In this document: positions 17,488 through 26,666 of the stretch, piece after piece | Position numbering within the stretch: the stretch's first letter is position 1 | Layout of the letters: each line of letters opens with the position of its first letter | From: Kitasatospora humi | GTDB lineage: Bacteria; Actinomycetota; Actinomycetes; Streptomycetales; Streptomycetaceae | Reading direction: 5' to 3' | NCBI RefSeq assembly: GCF_020907985.1 | Contig: NZ_JAJJPA010000001.1 | Span: 465,673-529,672, forward strand | DNA length: 64,000 nucleotides | Program-made: the position numbers and the translations under genes | Notes under the pieces: model-generated | Database searches by the model: none | What the model was told of the DNA's origin: nothing | What the model saw: only the letters and a program-made list of their open reading frames with translations

Positions 17488-19464
17488 TCAGCCCCGGCCG
17501 TCGATCAGCTCGCCGTAGGCCTGGACCAGGTCGGGCAGTCTCAGCGTGGCCAGGTCCTCCCGGCTCGGCCGTTCGCGGGACTGGCTGAGGCGCAGGTCGC
17601 GGTAGGCGCAGGACTTCTCGTAGAGGGTTCGGATGAAGCGCCCGTTGCCCAGCTCGTCGATCCAACCCTCGGCGACCACGTGCGCGCAGATGCTGGCCAG
17701 CTCGTCGGCGGCGTCCTCGTCCCAGGCGTCGCCGTCCCGGGCGGCCAGCGCGCTGCCGATCGCGGTCAGCTCGGCGGGGCGGTAGCTGGGGAAGTCGACC
17801 CGGGTGGTGAATCGGGAGTTGAGCCCCGGGTTGGCGGCCAGCAGCCGGTTCATCCCCTCGGGGTAGCCGGCCAGGATCACCACCAGCCGGTCCCGGTTGT
17901 CCTCGGCCCGCTTCAGCAGCACCTGCAGCGCCTCGTCACCGTACGCGTCGCCCTTGCTGTAGCCGGAGTTGGCCAGGCTGTAGGCCTCGTCGATGAAGAG
18001 CACGCCGTCCAGCGCCGAGTCGATCAACTCATTGGCCTTGACCGCGGTCTGGCCCAGGAACTCGCCGACCAGGTCGGCTCTTTGGGCCTCCACCAGATGG
18101 TCGCCGGAGAGCAGGCCCAAGGCGTGGAACACCTGGCCGAGGATCCGCGCGACGGTGGTCTTGCCGGTTCCGGACGGCCCGGAGAAGACGAAGTGCCGCT
18201 TGGGCGGCTGCACCGGCAGACCCTGCTCGGCTCGCAGTCCGGCCATCCGCAACTGTGCGGAGAGGGCCCGGACTTGGCGCTTGACCGGATCCAGGCCGAC
18301 CATCTGCTCCAGCGCCTCGAGGGCGGCGTCCAACCGCTGCTGGGCGGCGGGCGGCTCGGCGGCGCTCGGCGGCGGGTCGCACTGGCGGCCGGCGGCCGAG
18401 GGAGGGGGAGTGGCGCCGGTCGGCTCGCCGAGGGAGCCCCGGGCGGCGTCGCCGTCGCGGGGGCCACCGGCGTCGCCCGGGTCGGCGTCCCGGGGCCCGC
18501 CGGTGGAGCGCTCGGCCTGCGGCAGCGGGCCGGACCCGCCGACCGGCGGCGCGTCGGCACCCGGCGGGCCGGCGTCCCCGGCGAGCACCGGGCCCAGGCC
18601 GCTGATCAGGTCGAGGGCGAGGGCGTCGGCCGACTCCGGCGGGCCGGTGGTGGTCTCCGTGTACGGCGGCAACTCCTCCAGCAGGCCCAGGCCGTCCTCG
18701 GCGGCGATCGCGGCCAGCCGGGCGGCGGTGTCCATGAACGCCGGGTCGGCGCGGTGAACCGAGCGGTACAGCGGCAGGGCGGCGGCGCTGCGGCCGGCCC
18801 CCTCGTAGGCGCGGGCCAGCCAGTAGCGCAACTCCTTGCGCTGCGGCTGCTCGGAGCGGCAGCGGGCCAGCGAGGCGGCCAGCGGAGCCTGGGCCTGGGC
18901 GCACATGTCCAGCCGGACCCGCGCCATGCCCCCGAACAGCCCCGCCTCGATGCCGAGCAGTGCGTCGTCCAGCAGCGAGTCGGTGTCCCGGATCAGCTGC
19001 TCCCAGTCCTTCAGCAGGTAGGAGCGGCAGGCGTGCAGGAAGCGCACCGACGGGTCCTGACCGGGTGGCGGGCACTGGGCCATCGCCCGGTCCAGCTCGG
19101 TGAGATGGCGGCCGTCGAGCCAGTGCGAGGCGTGCGCCAGCGCCAGGTCGCGCTCGTCCTCCAGTACCGGCTGGACCCACCAGCCCAGCCAGTACCAGGA
19201 GCTGAGCGGGCGGTTGTGCCGGCGACGCTGCTCGCCGAAACGTTTCTTGCTGCGGTGCATCGCCAGCAGCGCCCCGGAGGTGTCGCAGCGCAGGGCGTGC
19301 AGACCCAGCCAGGCGTCGGCCATGCCGGGGTCCAGGCGCACCGCGGTGCGGAACTCCTCCTCGGCCCGGGCGTAGGCGCCGGCCGTGTAGGCGTCCATGG
19401 CGCGCAGCCAGGCGCGGTCGGCCGGTCCCTGCGGACCCGTTCCCATGTTGTCACCGATGATCAC
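17488..19464 (-). CDS. AAA+ ATPase of the CbxX/CfqX (EccA-like) group
   Basis: 658 residues. N-terminal ~270 residues are helical and TPR-like (AYARAEEEFRTAVRLDPGMADAW); a Pro/Gly/Asp-rich linker (~300-375) follows, then the AAA+ core with Walker A SGPSGTGKTTVARI (~425-435), Walker B GVLFIDEAYSL (~490), the sensor region LVVILAGYPEGM, and arginine residues near the end of the domain. The layout matches type VII secretion EccA and CbxX chaperone ATPases, but no other esx/ecc genes are here, so a different remodelling client is likely. Alternative start: ATG 19446. Confidence 0.9.
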   Translation of the reverse strand: MIIGDNMGTGPQGPADRAWLRAMDAYTAGAYARAEEEFRTAVRLDPGMADAWLGLHALRCDTSGALLAMHRSKKRFGEQRRRHNRPLSSWYWLGWWVQPVLEDERDLALAHASHWLDGRHLTELDRAMAQCPPPGQDPSVRFLHACRSYLLKDWEQLIRDTDSLLDDALLGIEAGLFGGMARVRLDMCAQAQAPLAASLARCRSEQPQRKELRYWLARAYEGAGRSAAALPLYRSVHRADPAFMDTAARLAAIAAEDGLGLLEELPPYTETTTGPPESADALALDLISGLGPVLAGDAGPPGADAPPVGGSGPLPQAERSTGGPRDADPGDAGGPRDGDAARGSLGEPTGATPPPSAAGRQCDPPPSAAEPPAAQQRLDAALEALEQMVGLDPVKRQVRALSAQLRMAGLRAEQGLPVQPPKRHFVFSGPSGTGKTTVARILGQVFHALGLLSGDHLVEAQRADLVGEFLGQTAVKANELIDSALDGVLFIDEAYSLANSGYSKGDAYGDEALQVLLKRAEDNRDRLVVILAGYPEGMNRLLAANPGLNSRFTTRVDFPSYRPAELTAIGSALAARDGDAWDEDAADELASICAHVVAEGWIDELGNGRFIRTLYEKSCAYRDLRLSQSRERPSREDLATLRLPDLVQAYGELIDGRG

Positions 19465-19503
19465 TCACGCCCCCCGTGATCTGCACCGAGGCCGGTCGCT
19501 TAT

Positions 19504-19537
19504 GGGGGTACCACCCAGCCGAAGGCTGGGGGAGGGA
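19504..19537. repeat. GC-rich palindromic repeat
   Basis: CCCAGCC, GAA loop, GGCTGGG, flanked by a G-run and GGAGG. Near-identical short palindromes recur in streptomycete intergenic regions (from memory). It lies upstream of the minus-strand AAA gene and could be part of its leader or an insulator. Confidence 0.55.
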
Positions 19538-19686
19538 CAGCGCCGTGCACCCGGGACGCCCTTCGCGCCTGCTCGGAATCGTACCCGGGTCCAGCTGATC
19601 CGGAAGCGTACCGGGCGGTGCCAAATCGCCATCGCCTCAAGACGGTTGGCATGCTGACGGCCCGTTCGGCGAGCTGCTGGGAAAAA

Positions 19687-19726
19687 CGGCACCTCCGGCT
19701 CACGGGGGAACGAGCCGGAGGTGCCG
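19687..19726. terminator. Perfect 15-bp hairpin, likely terminator
   Basis: CGGCACCTCCGGCTC pairs exactly with GAGCCGGAGGTGCCG across a 10-nt loop. A second small hairpin (TAGTTG/CAACTA) follows at 19731-19749. It lies just past the minus-strand uridine-kinase-like gene (ending 19803), so it most likely stops that transcript. The remainder of 19465-19802 shows no gene. Confidence 0.7.
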
Positions 19727-19802
19727 CGTCTAGTTGCGAAAGTCAACTACTCCCGCTGAGAGGTAAACCTAGTTCCTGTCCGCCTCCCGGTCAAGCGACC
19801 GC

Positions 19803-20399
19803 TTAGTTGCCTCGGTCCGCAAGTCGGCGACCGGTCCGGCCGTCCACTCTGACCTGCGCGAACGGGCGACTGGGGTCGGCGGCGAAGTGCGCGGCCTCGG
19901 CCGCGGACCAGCGCTCCCAGAAGGCGGCCAGCTCCGGACCGTCCCGGCGCAGGCCGCGGGCCCGGGCCTCGGCTGCGGGCAGTTCCATCCAGATCAGGGC
20001 GGCCAGCACCGGTCGCAAGGCCCGGCGGCCGGCGCCGACCCCTTCCAGGAGAACTACCGGCGCGGGCGTGATCTTGCGCGCCCCCCGGAAGTCCCGGGCG
20101 ACCCAGTCGTACCCGCGGAACTCCGCCGCCTCGCCCCGCCCCAGCGGCTCCAGCACCCAGCTGCGCAGCCGGTCGACCCACCCGAAGAACTCCTGATGGG
20201 TCGCCAGGTCGTCCAGGTGCACCACCGGCGCGCCGCCCAGTGCGGCGGCCAGCCGGCCCGCGAAGGTGGTCTTGCCCGAGCCGGCGTGTCCATCCACCGC
20301 CACCAGTCGCACCGGGCCGAGGGACGGCGGCAGTGCGCGCAGTCGCGCGGCCAGTCGGTCGAGCTCGTCGCACTGGCTGGGATCGTCGGGGCGGGGCAC
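19803..20399 (-). CDS. Uridine kinase-like P-loop NTPase
   Basis: 198 residues from GTG 20399 (a TTG at 20444 is possible; start uncertain). Walker A is VDGHAGSGKTTFA; VVHLDDLATHQEFFGW resembles the substrate loop of uridine/phosphoribulokinase-type kinases, and VVLLEGVGAGRRALRP the Walker B region. Such streptomycete proteins are annotated as uridine kinases, but substrate specificity is not demonstrated by sequence. Monocistronic, with a strong hairpin downstream. Confidence 0.75.
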   Translation of the reverse strand: MPRPDDPSQCDELDRLAARLRALPPSLGPVRLVAVDGHAGSGKTTFAGRLAAALGGAPVVHLDDLATHQEFFGWVDRLRSWVLEPLGRGEAAEFRGYDWVARDFRGARKITPAPVVLLEGVGAGRRALRPVLAALIWMELPAAEARARGLRRDGPELAAFWERWSAAEAAHFAADPSRPFAQVRVDGRTGRRLADRGN

Positions 20400-20527
20400 G
20401 GGCGGTAACTCTACGCGGCCTGACCAGCGGCGCGACCCCGGCAACGAGCGGCGCGCCGCCCGACGACGAGCAGCGCGCCGCCCGTCTTCGAGCGACGCGC
20501 TACTGACCCACCGTCAACTGACCCCGG

Positions 20528-21007
20528 CTACTGGTGGACCAGCCGCCCGCGCGGCGCCGGCCGCATCGACGGCACCCGGTGGGCGGCGGCCGCACCGCCC
20601 GCTGCGGCCGCCCGGACACCGTGCGCGTGCGAGAACGGCTGGGTGCGCCAGTCCAGTTCGGCCGGCAGTGTGAGCAGGGCGGCCAAGGTGTCGGTGCGCC
20701 CCTCGCCGGGATCCGGTGCCATCACCGGCAGTTGCTCGGTGAGCAGGCCCGAGCCGGCGCAGAGCGCCGGCTCGAACGGGTGCCAGGGCTGCCGCACCAC
20801 CGCGTGCTGCGGCAGCTGTTCCTCGTCGCCGATCAGTGCGATGGCGCGGTGGCACTCCGGGCAGAGCACCCGGACGATCTCCCAGCCATCGGGCTCACCC
20901 GGGTCGGCGCCGGGCGCGGGGCCGAAGTCCGGCGAGCCGCCGTCGAGGTCCTCCGGGGCGGGCGGGGCGGCATCGGCGCGCACGGCGCGCTCCTCAGCTG
21001 AAGGCAT
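20528..21007 (-). CDS. Conserved hypothetical protein with CxxC knuckle
   Basis: 159 residues. An acidic Pro-rich N-terminus (1-40) precedes a small domain with a single CPECH knuckle and a later cysteine (LCAGSGLL), perhaps a partial zinc site; the C-terminus is Ala/Pro-rich. SD GGGGGA precedes the ATG. I do not recognise a function. Divergent from the Lrp gene, 204 bp away. Confidence 0.65.
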   Translation of the reverse strand: MPSAEERAVRADAAPPAPEDLDGGSPDFGPAPGADPGEPDGWEIVRVLCPECHRAIALIGDEEQLPQHAVVRQPWHPFEPALCAGSGLLTEQLPVMAPDPGEGRTDTLAALLTLPAELDWRTQPFSHAHGVRAAAAGGAAAAHRVPSMRPAPRGRLVHQ

Positions 21008-21211
21008 GTGATCCCCCTATGGATCGGGCCGGGCCAACTCGGCCGGGGCCACCACCAGCACTTCCCGCTGACACGGCCTCATAACCCTGCAGGTCGCGGC
21101 AGGGTGATGCGCCCGAGTGTGTCCTTCGCCACATCCCCAAGGCATATGCCGATGGCGGGCTCCGCCGACCGTGCGGCATCCGCCGCTCCGGCGGTCGGGT
21201 AGGTTTCTGCT

Positions 21212-21652
21212 GTGGAGGATCTCGACCAGCACATCGTCCAGCTGCTCGTCCAGGACGGCCGGATGAGCTACACCGACCTGGGCAAGGCCACCGGCCTGTC
21301 CACCTCGGCCGTCCACCAGCGGGTTCGTCGGCTGGAGCAGCGCGGGGTGATCCGCGGCTACTCGGCGATCATCAACCCGGACGCCGTCGACCTGGCGCTG
21401 ACGGCGTTCATCTCGGTCAAGCCGTTCGATCCCAGCGCGCCCGACGACGTGCCCGAGCGGCTGGCCCCGCTGCCGGAGATCGAGGCCTGCCACAGCGTCG
21501 CCGGCGACGAGAACTACATCCTCAAGGTCCGGGTCGGCGCCCCCGGCGACCTGGAGGACCTGCTCGCCCGGATCCGCAGCGCGGCCGGCGTCTCCACCCG
21601 CACCACGGTCGTCCTCTCCACGCCCTACGAGGCCCGCCCGCCCAAGCTGTAG
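21212..21652 (+). CDS. Lrp/AsnC family transcriptional regulator
   Basis: 146 residues. N-terminal winged helix-turn-helix (DLGKATGLSTSAVHQRVRRL, ~22-41) and C-terminal RAM effector domain (~65-140) with VAGDENYILKVRV and GVSTRTTVVLST. Such proteins form octamers and respond to amino acids. No SD; TAGGTT ends 6 nt before the GTG, suggesting a leaderless mRNA. Followed by an amidohydrolase that it could control. Confidence 0.92.
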   Translation: MEDLDQHIVQLLVQDGRMSYTDLGKATGLSTSAVHQRVRRLEQRGVIRGYSAIINPDAVDLALTAFISVKPFDPSAPDDVPERLAPLPEIEACHSVAGDENYILKVRVGAPGDLEDLLARIRSAAGVSTRTTVVLSTPYEARPPKL

Positions 21653-21769
21653 GCCCGGCCGAGCGCTTCTGGCCCGCCCGGGGCAGGGCCGCCCCGAGCC
21701 GCCATCCCGGCTGCCCGAGTGCGGGGGTGCCCGTACATACCGGGACAACCCGGGTGCAGACTGTCCCTC

Positions 21770-23395
21770 ATGACCGAACGCACCCCCCGCACCGTGCTGC
21801 TGCGCGGCGGCAACGTCTACAGCCCGGCCGACCCCTTCGCCACCGCGATGCTGATCGAGGGCGAGCAGATCGCCTGGGTCGGCAGCGAAGGCGCCGCCGA
21901 CGCCTACGCCGGCATCGCCGACGAGGTGGTCCAGCTGGACGGTGCGCTGGTCACTCCCGCCTTCGTGGACGCCCATGTGCACGCCACCGCCGCCGGCCTT
22001 GCCCTCACCGGCCTCGACCTGACCGGCTGCGGCTCGCTGGCCGAGGCGCTCACCCGGATCAGCGACCACACGGCCGGCCGCTCCGGTGTGCTGATCGGCC
22101 ACGGCTGGGACGAGACCGGCTGGCCCGAGGGCCGCCCGCCCACCCTCGCCGAGCTCGACCGGGCCGCCGGCGGCGCCCCGCTCTACCTCTCCCGCACCGA
22201 CGTGCACTCCGCGTTGGCCACCACCGCCCTGCGCGACCTCACCCCGCACCTCGCCGAGCTGCCCGGCCACCACCCCACCGCGCCGCTCACCCGCGACGCC
22301 CACCACGCCGTCCGCCAGGCCGCCCTGGCCCACCTCACCGACGAGCAGCGCCGGGTCGCCCAGCGCGCCACCCGGCAGCGGGCCGCCGCGCTCGGCATCG
22401 GCGCGCTGCACGAGTGCGCCGGCCCGGAGATCTCCTCCGCCCACGACCTGGCCCAGCTCCTGGAACTGGCCGCCACCGAGGACGGCCCCGAGGTCTACGG
22501 CTACTGGGGCGAGCTCGGCGGCACGGCCACCGCCCGCGAGCTCGGCGCCGTCGGCGTCGGCGGCGACCTCTTCGTGGACGGTGCGCTCGGCTCGCGCACC
22601 GCCTGCCTGCACCGCGCCTACCAGGACGCCCCGGAAGGAAGCGAAGGGGCCACCGGAGCCGCCTACCTGACGGCCGATCAGATCGCCGACCACGTCGCGG
22701 CCTGCACCGAGGCCGGGCTGCAGGCGGGCTTCCACGCGATCGGCGACGCCGCCGTCGACGCCGTGCTCGCCGGCGTCCGCGCGGCCGCCGACCGGGTCGG
22801 CCTGGCTGCCGTCAAGGCGCTGCGCCACCGCGTCGAGCACGCCGAGGCCCTGAACGACGAGGCGATCGCCGGATTCGCCGAACTCGGTCTGGTGGCCTCC
22901 GTGCAGCCCGCCTTCGACGCCGCCTGGGGCGGCCCGGACGGCATGTACGCGGCCCGGCTGGGCGCCGAGCGGGCCGGCGCGCTCAACCCGTTCGCCGCCC
23001 TGCTGCGCGCCGGCGTCCCGCTGGCGTTTGGCTCGGACGCTCCGGTCACCGCGCTCGACCCGTGGGGCACGGTGCGTGCCGCCGCCTTCCACCGGACGGC
23101 CGAGCACCGGATCTCGGTGCGCGCCGCGTTCGCCGCGCACACCCGCGGCGGCTGGCGGGCCCTCGGCCGTGACCAGGAGGGCGTGCTGATCCCGGGCGCC
23201 ACCGCCACCTACGCCGTCTGGCGGACCGGCGAGCTGGTCGTCCAGGCCCCCGACTCCCGGGTGGCCGGCTGGTCCACCGACCCCCGTTCCGGCACCCCCG
23301 GCCTGCCCGACCTCACCCCCGGTGGCGAGCTGCCGAGCTGCCTGCGCACCGTGGTCCGGGGCCGGACGATCTTCCAGGCTACGACCACTGGCTGA
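21770..23395 (+). CDS. Amidohydrolase family 3 (YtcJ-like) metal hydrolase
   Basis: 541 residues. The metal-binding HxH is in PAFVDAHVHATAAG near residue 65; further ligands include FHAIGDAAVDAVL, RVEHAEAL and FGSDAPVTALDP near the end of the barrel. The family hydrolyses amides or cyclic amides; the substrate is unknown. ATG 21770 has no SD but CAGACT lies 7 nt upstream, so the mRNA may be leaderless. Downstream of the Lrp regulator. Confidence 0.9.
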   Translation: MTERTPRTVLLRGGNVYSPADPFATAMLIEGEQIAWVGSEGAADAYAGIADEVVQLDGALVTPAFVDAHVHATAAGLALTGLDLTGCGSLAEALTRISDHTAGRSGVLIGHGWDETGWPEGRPPTLAELDRAAGGAPLYLSRTDVHSALATTALRDLTPHLAELPGHHPTAPLTRDAHHAVRQAALAHLTDEQRRVAQRATRQRAAALGIGALHECAGPEISSAHDLAQLLELAATEDGPEVYGYWGELGGTATARELGAVGVGGDLFVDGALGSRTACLHRAYQDAPEGSEGATGAAYLTADQIADHVAACTEAGLQAGFHAIGDAAVDAVLAGVRAAADRVGLAAVKALRHRVEHAEALNDEAIAGFAELGLVASVQPAFDAAWGGPDGMYAARLGAERAGALNPFAALLRAGVPLAFGSDAPVTALDPWGTVRAAAFHRTAEHRISVRAAFAAHTRGGWRALGRDQEGVLIPGATATYAVWRTGELVVQAPDSRVAGWSTDPRSGTPGLPDLTPGGELPSCLRTVVRGRTIFQATTTG

Positions 23396-23506
23396 CCTGC
23401 GGGGCCGCTGTTCGGGAACCGCTTTCAACGGGCCGCCCGGCAGAGGTACCGTCGTGCGGAACCTGCCGATGGGCAGGTGAGCTATGCCTAGAGAGATGGT
23501 GGCCAG

Positions 23507-25135
23507 GTGGCAGTGCCCGTCGACGCGGCCCCCCGAGCCGTCGACCCGACCCCCGGGGGCCCGTCGAACGGGGGCCGCACCGGCCGGTTGGCCCGGTTGC
23601 GCGCCAAGGCCGGGGCCGGGTGGAAGCGCACCGCCCTGGCCGCCGGCGCCGGCCTGGCGCTGGCCGCCGCGTTCCCGCCCTACGACCTGTGGCCGCTGTC
23701 CATCGTCGCGGTGGCGGCGCTGGCACTGCTCACCCACGGCCGCACGCTGCGGCAGGGCGCCTGGACCGGCTTCGCCTTCGGCCTGCCGTTCTTCCTCTGG
23801 CTGCTGGACTGGATCCGGGTGATCGGCTGGGACGCCTGGGTCGGCCTCTCGCTGGCCGAGGCGCTCTTCCTCTGGGCGCTCGGCGGCACGCTGGCGCTGA
23901 CCTCCCGGCTGCGCGGCTGGCCGCTCTGGGCGGCCTGCCTCTGGGTGGCCGAGGAGCTGGTCCGCGACCGGCAGCCGCTGGGCGGTTTCCCGTGGGGACG
24001 GCTGGCGTTCGCCAACACCGCGAGCCCCTTCACTCCGCTGGCCGCGCTCGGCGGCGCCCCGCTGGTCACCTTCGCCGTGGCGCTCACCGGTTCGCTGCTC
24101 GGCTACCTGGTGCTGCGCCGCGTCCGCCGGGAGGAGGCGCCGGCCGGGGCGACGCGCTGGCTGAAGCCGACCGCCGCGGTGCTCTGCGCGGCGGTGGCCA
24201 CCGGCGGCGGACTCCTGGTCCCGACCCCCACCAAGGGCGACGACACCGTGCGGGTCGCGCTGGTCCAGGGCAATGTGCAGCAGCCCGGCATCGATTTCCT
24301 GGGCCGGCCGATGCAGGTGCTGGACAACCACGCCAACGAGACGGAGGCGCTGGCCCAGCGGATCGAGGCCGGGCAGGAGCAGCGGCCCGATGTGGTGATC
24401 TGGCCGGAGAACTCCTCCGACCTGGACCCGTACAGCGACCCGGCCGCCTATGCCAAGATCACCGAGGCGGTCCGCACGATCGGCGTGCCGACCCTGGTCG
24501 GCGCGCTGGTCAACGGCCCGGACGCACAGCACGTGCAGAACGAAGGCATCGTCTGGGATCCGATCAGCGGCCCGGGCGCCCACTACACCAAGCAGCACCC
24601 CGTGCCGTTCGGCGAGTACGTGCCGTTCCGCTCGGTGCTCATGAAGGTGATCACCCGGCTGCAGCGGGTCGCCCACGACTTCTACCCGGGCAAGGGCAAC
24701 GGCGTGATGCAGCTCGGCCCGGCCCGGATCGGTGACGTGATCTGCTTCGAGGTCGCCTATGACGAGATTCCGCGCGACACGGTCAACGCCGGCGGCCGGG
24801 TACTCGTGGTCCAGACCAACAACGCCACCTACGCCAAGAGCGGCCAGCCCGAGCAGCAACTGGCGATGTCCAGGCTGCGGGCCGTCGAGCACGGCCGGGC
24901 CGTGCTGATCGCCGCCACCAGCGGGATCAGCGCCGTGGTCCGCCCCGACGGCACCATCGAGAGCCGCACCCGGGAGCTCGTCCCCGCCGAGCTGAGCGCG
25001 AACGTGCCGCTGCGCGACGGGCGCACCCTGGCCGACCGGGTCGGCGCCGCCCCGGAGTGGGCGTTGGCCGGGCTGGGGCTGCTGGCCTGCGGGGGCGCGG
25101 TGCTGATCGGCCGCCGCGATCGCACCCCTGCCTGA
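23507..25135 (+). CDS. lnt: Apolipoprotein N-acyltransferase
   Basis: 542 residues. About six N-terminal membrane helices (~45-220) precede a periplasm-facing nitrilase domain with the Glu-Lys-Cys triad visible as WPENSSD (~299), KQHPVPFGEY (~361) and VICFEVAYDE (~412), and a C-terminal helix. It attaches the third acyl chain to lipoproteins. GTG start. In related actinomycetes a polyprenol-phosphate mannose synthase gene can follow; here fxsA comes next. Confidence 0.94.
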   Translation: MAVPVDAAPRAVDPTPGGPSNGGRTGRLARLRAKAGAGWKRTALAAGAGLALAAAFPPYDLWPLSIVAVAALALLTHGRTLRQGAWTGFAFGLPFFLWLLDWIRVIGWDAWVGLSLAEALFLWALGGTLALTSRLRGWPLWAACLWVAEELVRDRQPLGGFPWGRLAFANTASPFTPLAALGGAPLVTFAVALTGSLLGYLVLRRVRREEAPAGATRWLKPTAAVLCAAVATGGGLLVPTPTKGDDTVRVALVQGNVQQPGIDFLGRPMQVLDNHANETEALAQRIEAGQEQRPDVVIWPENSSDLDPYSDPAAYAKITEAVRTIGVPTLVGALVNGPDAQHVQNEGIVWDPISGPGAHYTKQHPVPFGEYVPFRSVLMKVITRLQRVAHDFYPGKGNGVMQLGPARIGDVICFEVAYDEIPRDTVNAGGRVLVVQTNNATYAKSGQPEQQLAMSRLRAVEHGRAVLIAATSGISAVVRPDGTIESRTRELVPAELSANVPLRDGRTLADRVGAAPEWALAGLGLLACGGAVLIGRRDRTPA

Positions 25136-25263
25136 CCCCCGCACCCCTGTGACCAGCCATCTGTTCGGCCGGGGCCGGAACACCGGGCCGGGCCGAACCG
25201 TTGTCCACGGTGGCGCCCGCGACCGTGCGGGACAGGCCCGGACGGCGCCGATCGGCGCCCGCC

Positions 25264-25878
25264 ATGGAGTGGATCAGTACCGTGACTCAGCACGTTGACC
25301 CGACCCGTGCCCCCGGCCGCCCGGCCGGCCGCCGCAGCCGGCTGCGGCGGATGCTCCCGCTGCTGGTGGCCGCCTGGCTGGTGCTGGAGATCTGGCTGAT
25401 GATCCAGGTGGCCTCGGTCATCGGCGGGCTGGTGGTGGTGCTGCTGCTCATCGCGGGCGCGGTGGTGGGCTCCAGGCTGATCAAGCGCGCCGGGCTGCGC
25501 GCGCTGCGCAACGCCTCCACCGCCTTCGAGCAGGGGCGGCTGCCGGAGTCCGGGTCCGCCGAGACCGGCACCAGCCTGACCGTGCTGGCCGGCCTGCTGC
25601 TGATCCTGCCCGGCTTCCTGTCCGACGTGCTGGCTCTCACCCTGCTCTTCCCGCCGACCCGGGCGCTCTGGCGGCTGGTCGGCCGCCGGGCCGCCCGCAC
25701 CCTGGTCCGTACCGGCCCGGCCGGCGATCCGCTCGCCGACGCGCTGCGGATGCAGCAGCAGTTCCGGATCCACCGCCCGGACGGCAAGGTGGTGCAGGGC
25801 GAGGTGGTCGACCCGGCCGAGCCGGCCGGAGGCCGCCGCGCCGATGACCAGGGCCCGCGCCCGCCGCTGTCCCGCTGA
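25264..25878 (+). CDS. fxsA: FxsA-like membrane protein
   Basis: 204 residues. Two or three hydrophobic segments (MLPLLVAAWLVLEIWLM; VIGGLVVVLLLIAGAVVG; LTVLAGLLLILPGFLSDVLA) give the FxsA cytoplasmic-membrane architecture; FxsA overproduction relieves F-plasmid exclusion of phage T7 in E. coli. ATG 25264 chosen; GTG 25282 with GGAG 11 nt upstream is possible. The C-terminus is polar. Ends at a strong terminator shared with rbpA. Confidence 0.85.
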   Translation: MEWISTVTQHVDPTRAPGRPAGRRSRLRRMLPLLVAAWLVLEIWLMIQVASVIGGLVVVLLLIAGAVVGSRLIKRAGLRALRNASTAFEQGRLPESGSAETGTSLTVLAGLLLILPGFLSDVLALTLLFPPTRALWRLVGRRAARTLVRTGPAGDPLADALRMQQQFRIHRPDGKVVQGEVVDPAEPAGGRRADDQGPRPPLSR

Positions 25879-25984
25879 GGTCATGACCAGAGCGGTCGCC
25901 CGTCGGAGCGGTCGCGCCGAGCGCTCCGCAGCTGCACCGCGCCAAGCCCCGTGCGGCGCGCTCTGAGGACGCTGGAAACGCACC

Positions 25985-26024
25985 AAGCCCTGGGGCCCGA
26001 TCCGATGATCGGGCCCCAGGGCTT
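25985..26024. terminator. Perfect 18-bp stem bidirectional terminator
   Basis: AAGCCCTGGGGCCCGATC and its exact complement surround a 4-nt CGAT loop, between convergent fxsA and rbpA. One of the most stable hairpins in the window. Confidence 0.88.
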
Positions 26025-26038
26025 GTGCTTCTTCCGGA

Positions 26039-26413
26039 TCAGGCGCTCTTGCGCGTGTCCCGCGGGTGCACCGCGAGGTTCATGCCGCCGGAGCGGAGCA
26101 CGGCCAGCCGCTCGGCCAGCACCTCCTCCAGCTCCTCCCGCGTCCGGCGCTCCATCAGCATGTCCCAATGGGTCCGGGTCGGCTTGATCTTCTTCTCTTC
26201 CGGCTCGTCGCCGTCGAGCAGGACGGCCTCGGTGCCGCAGAATCGGCACTCCCACACCGAGGGGATCTCCGCCTCGACGGAGAAGGGCACCTCGAACCGG
26301 TGTCCGTTCTGACATGCGTACTCGACGGTCTGGCGCGGGGCCAGGTCAATGCCACGGTCGGTCTCGTAGCTAGTGGCGCCGAGTCGCGTGCCTCGGAGAG
26401 CTCGCTCGCTCAT
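26039..26413 (-). CDS. rbpA: RNA polymerase-binding protein RbpA
   Basis: 124 residues. Actinobacterial RNA polymerase activator that binds the principal sigma factor and stabilises the open complex. Visible: a basic, structured N-terminus, zinc-binding core with CQNGH and CRFCG, and C-terminal sigma-interacting helix TREELEEVLAERLAVLRSGG. GGAGG lies upstream of the ATG at about 9 nt. Own promoter 66-92 bp upstream (see below). Relevant to rifamycin response, as is helR at 54 kb. Confidence 0.97.
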   Translation of the reverse strand: MSERALRGTRLGATSYETDRGIDLAPRQTVEYACQNGHRFEVPFSVEAEIPSVWECRFCGTEAVLLDGDEPEEKKIKPTRTHWDMLMERRTREELEEVLAERLAVLRSGGMNLAVHPRDTRKSA

Positions 26414-26478
26414 GAATCGTGCCTCCAGGGCTTATGGCCCACAGGACTAGTTGGGGTCGCTGTCTTCGTCGTTCGGTC

Positions 26479-26505
26479 AACGCTCGGCCGTCGACGAAGA
26501 TTCCC
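26479..26505 (-). promoter_or_regulatory. Sigma-R type promoter for rbpA
   Basis: On the minus strand GGGAAT, exactly 18 nt, then GTT: a full match to the thiol-stress sigma-R consensus GGAAT-N18-GTT. It lies 66 bp before the rbpA start. In S. coelicolor rbpA is a known sigma-R target, so this links RNA polymerase tuning to disulfide stress. Confidence 0.85.
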
Positions 26506-26666
26506 GTCCGGGACGTGCTCGTCTGTCGTGCCGCCCATGTTTGTACCCATCTCCGTCCGATTTGTCACATCTAGAGGGGGATATCACCCTCAGTGTTGTG
26601 AAATTCGCACTGTGTGACGGAATCCGCTTTCCGTGCTGACCAGGTGTCCGAGTGCAGCGCGTGCGT

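Noticed and set aside
21017..25183. 4.2-kb open frame on the minus strand
   Set aside because: Antisense to Lrp, amidohydrolase and lnt, which have complete motifs; typical GC-rich mirror frame with low-complexity product.
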